Assembly (NCBI RefSeq): GCF_000378965.1
Contig: NZ_KB900536.1
Span: 2,286,052 to 2,350,051, forward strand
DNA: 64,000 nt
Direction of reading: 5' to 3'
Origin: Thioalkalivibrio thiocyanodenitrificans ARhD 1
GTDB taxonomy: Bacteria > Pseudomonadota > Gammaproteobacteria > Ectothiorhodospirales > Ectothiorhodospiraceae
In this document: positions 63,771 to 64,000 of the stretch, in pieces
Position numbering within the stretch: the stretch's first letter is position 1
Layout: every line of letters starts with the position of its first letter
Translations under genes and position numbers: made by a program
Notes under the pieces: generated by a model
Database searches by the model: none
Told to the model about the DNA's origin: nothing
What the model saw: only the letters and a program-made list of their open reading frames with translations

Positions 63771-64000
63771 TCACTCAACCGCCAGCCGCAGGCCGTCCCG
63801 GTAGCAGGCCTGGGCCCGTTCGTTCTCGCCCATCTGCTCCAGCAGTTCCGCCAGTTCCCGGTAGGTCTCCGGGTCGGGTCGGACCCCGGTGCTGGCTTCG
63901 AGATAGGCCCGGGCCTTGCCCCAGAGCTTCGCCCGTCGCGACAGCCGCCCCAGGGTGAGCAGCACGGTGGCATCGCGACCGTGATGTTTCACCCAGCCTT
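63771..64000 (-). CDS. hemY: HemY-like TPR protein, C-terminus (runs off the right edge)
   Basis: The last 76 or so residues of a tetratricopeptide protein: HHGRDATVLLTLGRLSRRAK, LWGKARAYLEASTGVRPDPE, TYRELAELLEQMGENERAQA. LLLTLGRL and LWGKARAYLEAS are the C-terminal signature of HemY, an inner-membrane protein of the hem operon. The open frame passes 63992 (a GTG) to the window end, so the start is outside. Confidence 0.85.
   Translation of the reverse strand, partial: GWVKHHGRDATVLLTLGRLSRRAKLWGKARAYLEASTGVRPDPETYRELAELLEQMGENERAQACYRDGLRLAVE

Overview
The window is a high-GC gammaproteobacterial chromosome segment around the replication origin. The order glmS-glmU-atpCDGAHFEBI-parB-parA-rsmG-mnmG-mnmE-yidC-yidD-rnpA-rpmH | dnaA-dnaN-recF-gyrB is the classic gammaproteobacterial oriC neighbourhood. 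Genes left of about 41.4 kb read mostly leftward and genes right of it mostly rightward, so most are co-directional with replication. DnaA-box-like sequences lie in the rpmH-dnaA and dnaA-dnaN gaps, an AT-rich stretch precedes dnaN, and a perfect parS palindrome sits inside the 3' end of recF. A cysteine-less DsrC/TusE relative next to a CysB-type regulator fits a sulfur-metabolising lineage such as Ectothiorhodospiraceae/Chromatiales, but the genus is inference.

Layout. 0-6 kb: a LapA-type surface-adhesin operon (LapB-like ABC exporter, LapC-like adaptor, LuxR-type regulator, then the N-terminus of a giant adhesin with a retention module and a pure Glu-Pro linker of about 59 dipeptides, running off the left edge). 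6-8.3 kb: divergent phosphotransacetylase and citrate synthase. 8.3-11.6 kb: REP-like palindromes, the RspA-like protein and CysB-like regulator, a small HMA-fold protein, and a ubiquitin-like/Mut7-C RNase. 11.6-16.2 kb: a repeat-rich cassette region holding a DUF2283 pair, BrnT/CopG toxin-antitoxin, a duplicated orphan antitoxin, three decayed hicB pieces, and a substrate-binding/GGDEF protein. 16.2-21.8 kb: an accessory island downstream of glmS with two HNH nucleases around a HIT protein, a 217-bp diverged duplicate of the glmS 3' end, a frameshifted RelE with its antitoxin, and the mobile mystery protein A/B (HTH/Fic) pair.

21.8-48 kb: the conserved core: cell-wall precursor synthesis (GlmS, GlmU), the complete F1Fo ATP synthase operon with a clear promoter, chromosome partitioning, tRNA modification, membrane insertion, RNase P protein, replication initiation and gyrase. 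48-58.8 kb: mostly single genes (PstS-like binding protein, oligopeptidase A, exonuclease III, UbiD, a second ParA-type ATPase, cupin, DUF1840, tautomerase, Lys/Ala-rich coiled coil, PpnP, glyoxalase I, lipoprotein, CoA-binding protein, YqaA-like protein).

58.9-62.4 kb: a compact sigma-54 circuit: histidine kinase and NtrC-family regulator, followed by a -24/-12 promoter driving a small exported DUF4168 protein. Near-identical palindromes lie before the kinase and before the sigma-54 promoter, so one regulator probably controls both. The window ends with a YeeZ-like dehydratase/epimerase-family protein and the C-terminus of HemY.

The items most worth following are the sigma-54/DUF4168 circuit, the HNH-HIT-HNH cluster beside the glmS scar, the Glu-Pro adhesin linker, the cysteine-less DsrC-like protein paired with CysB, and the hicB-remnant repeat cassettes.
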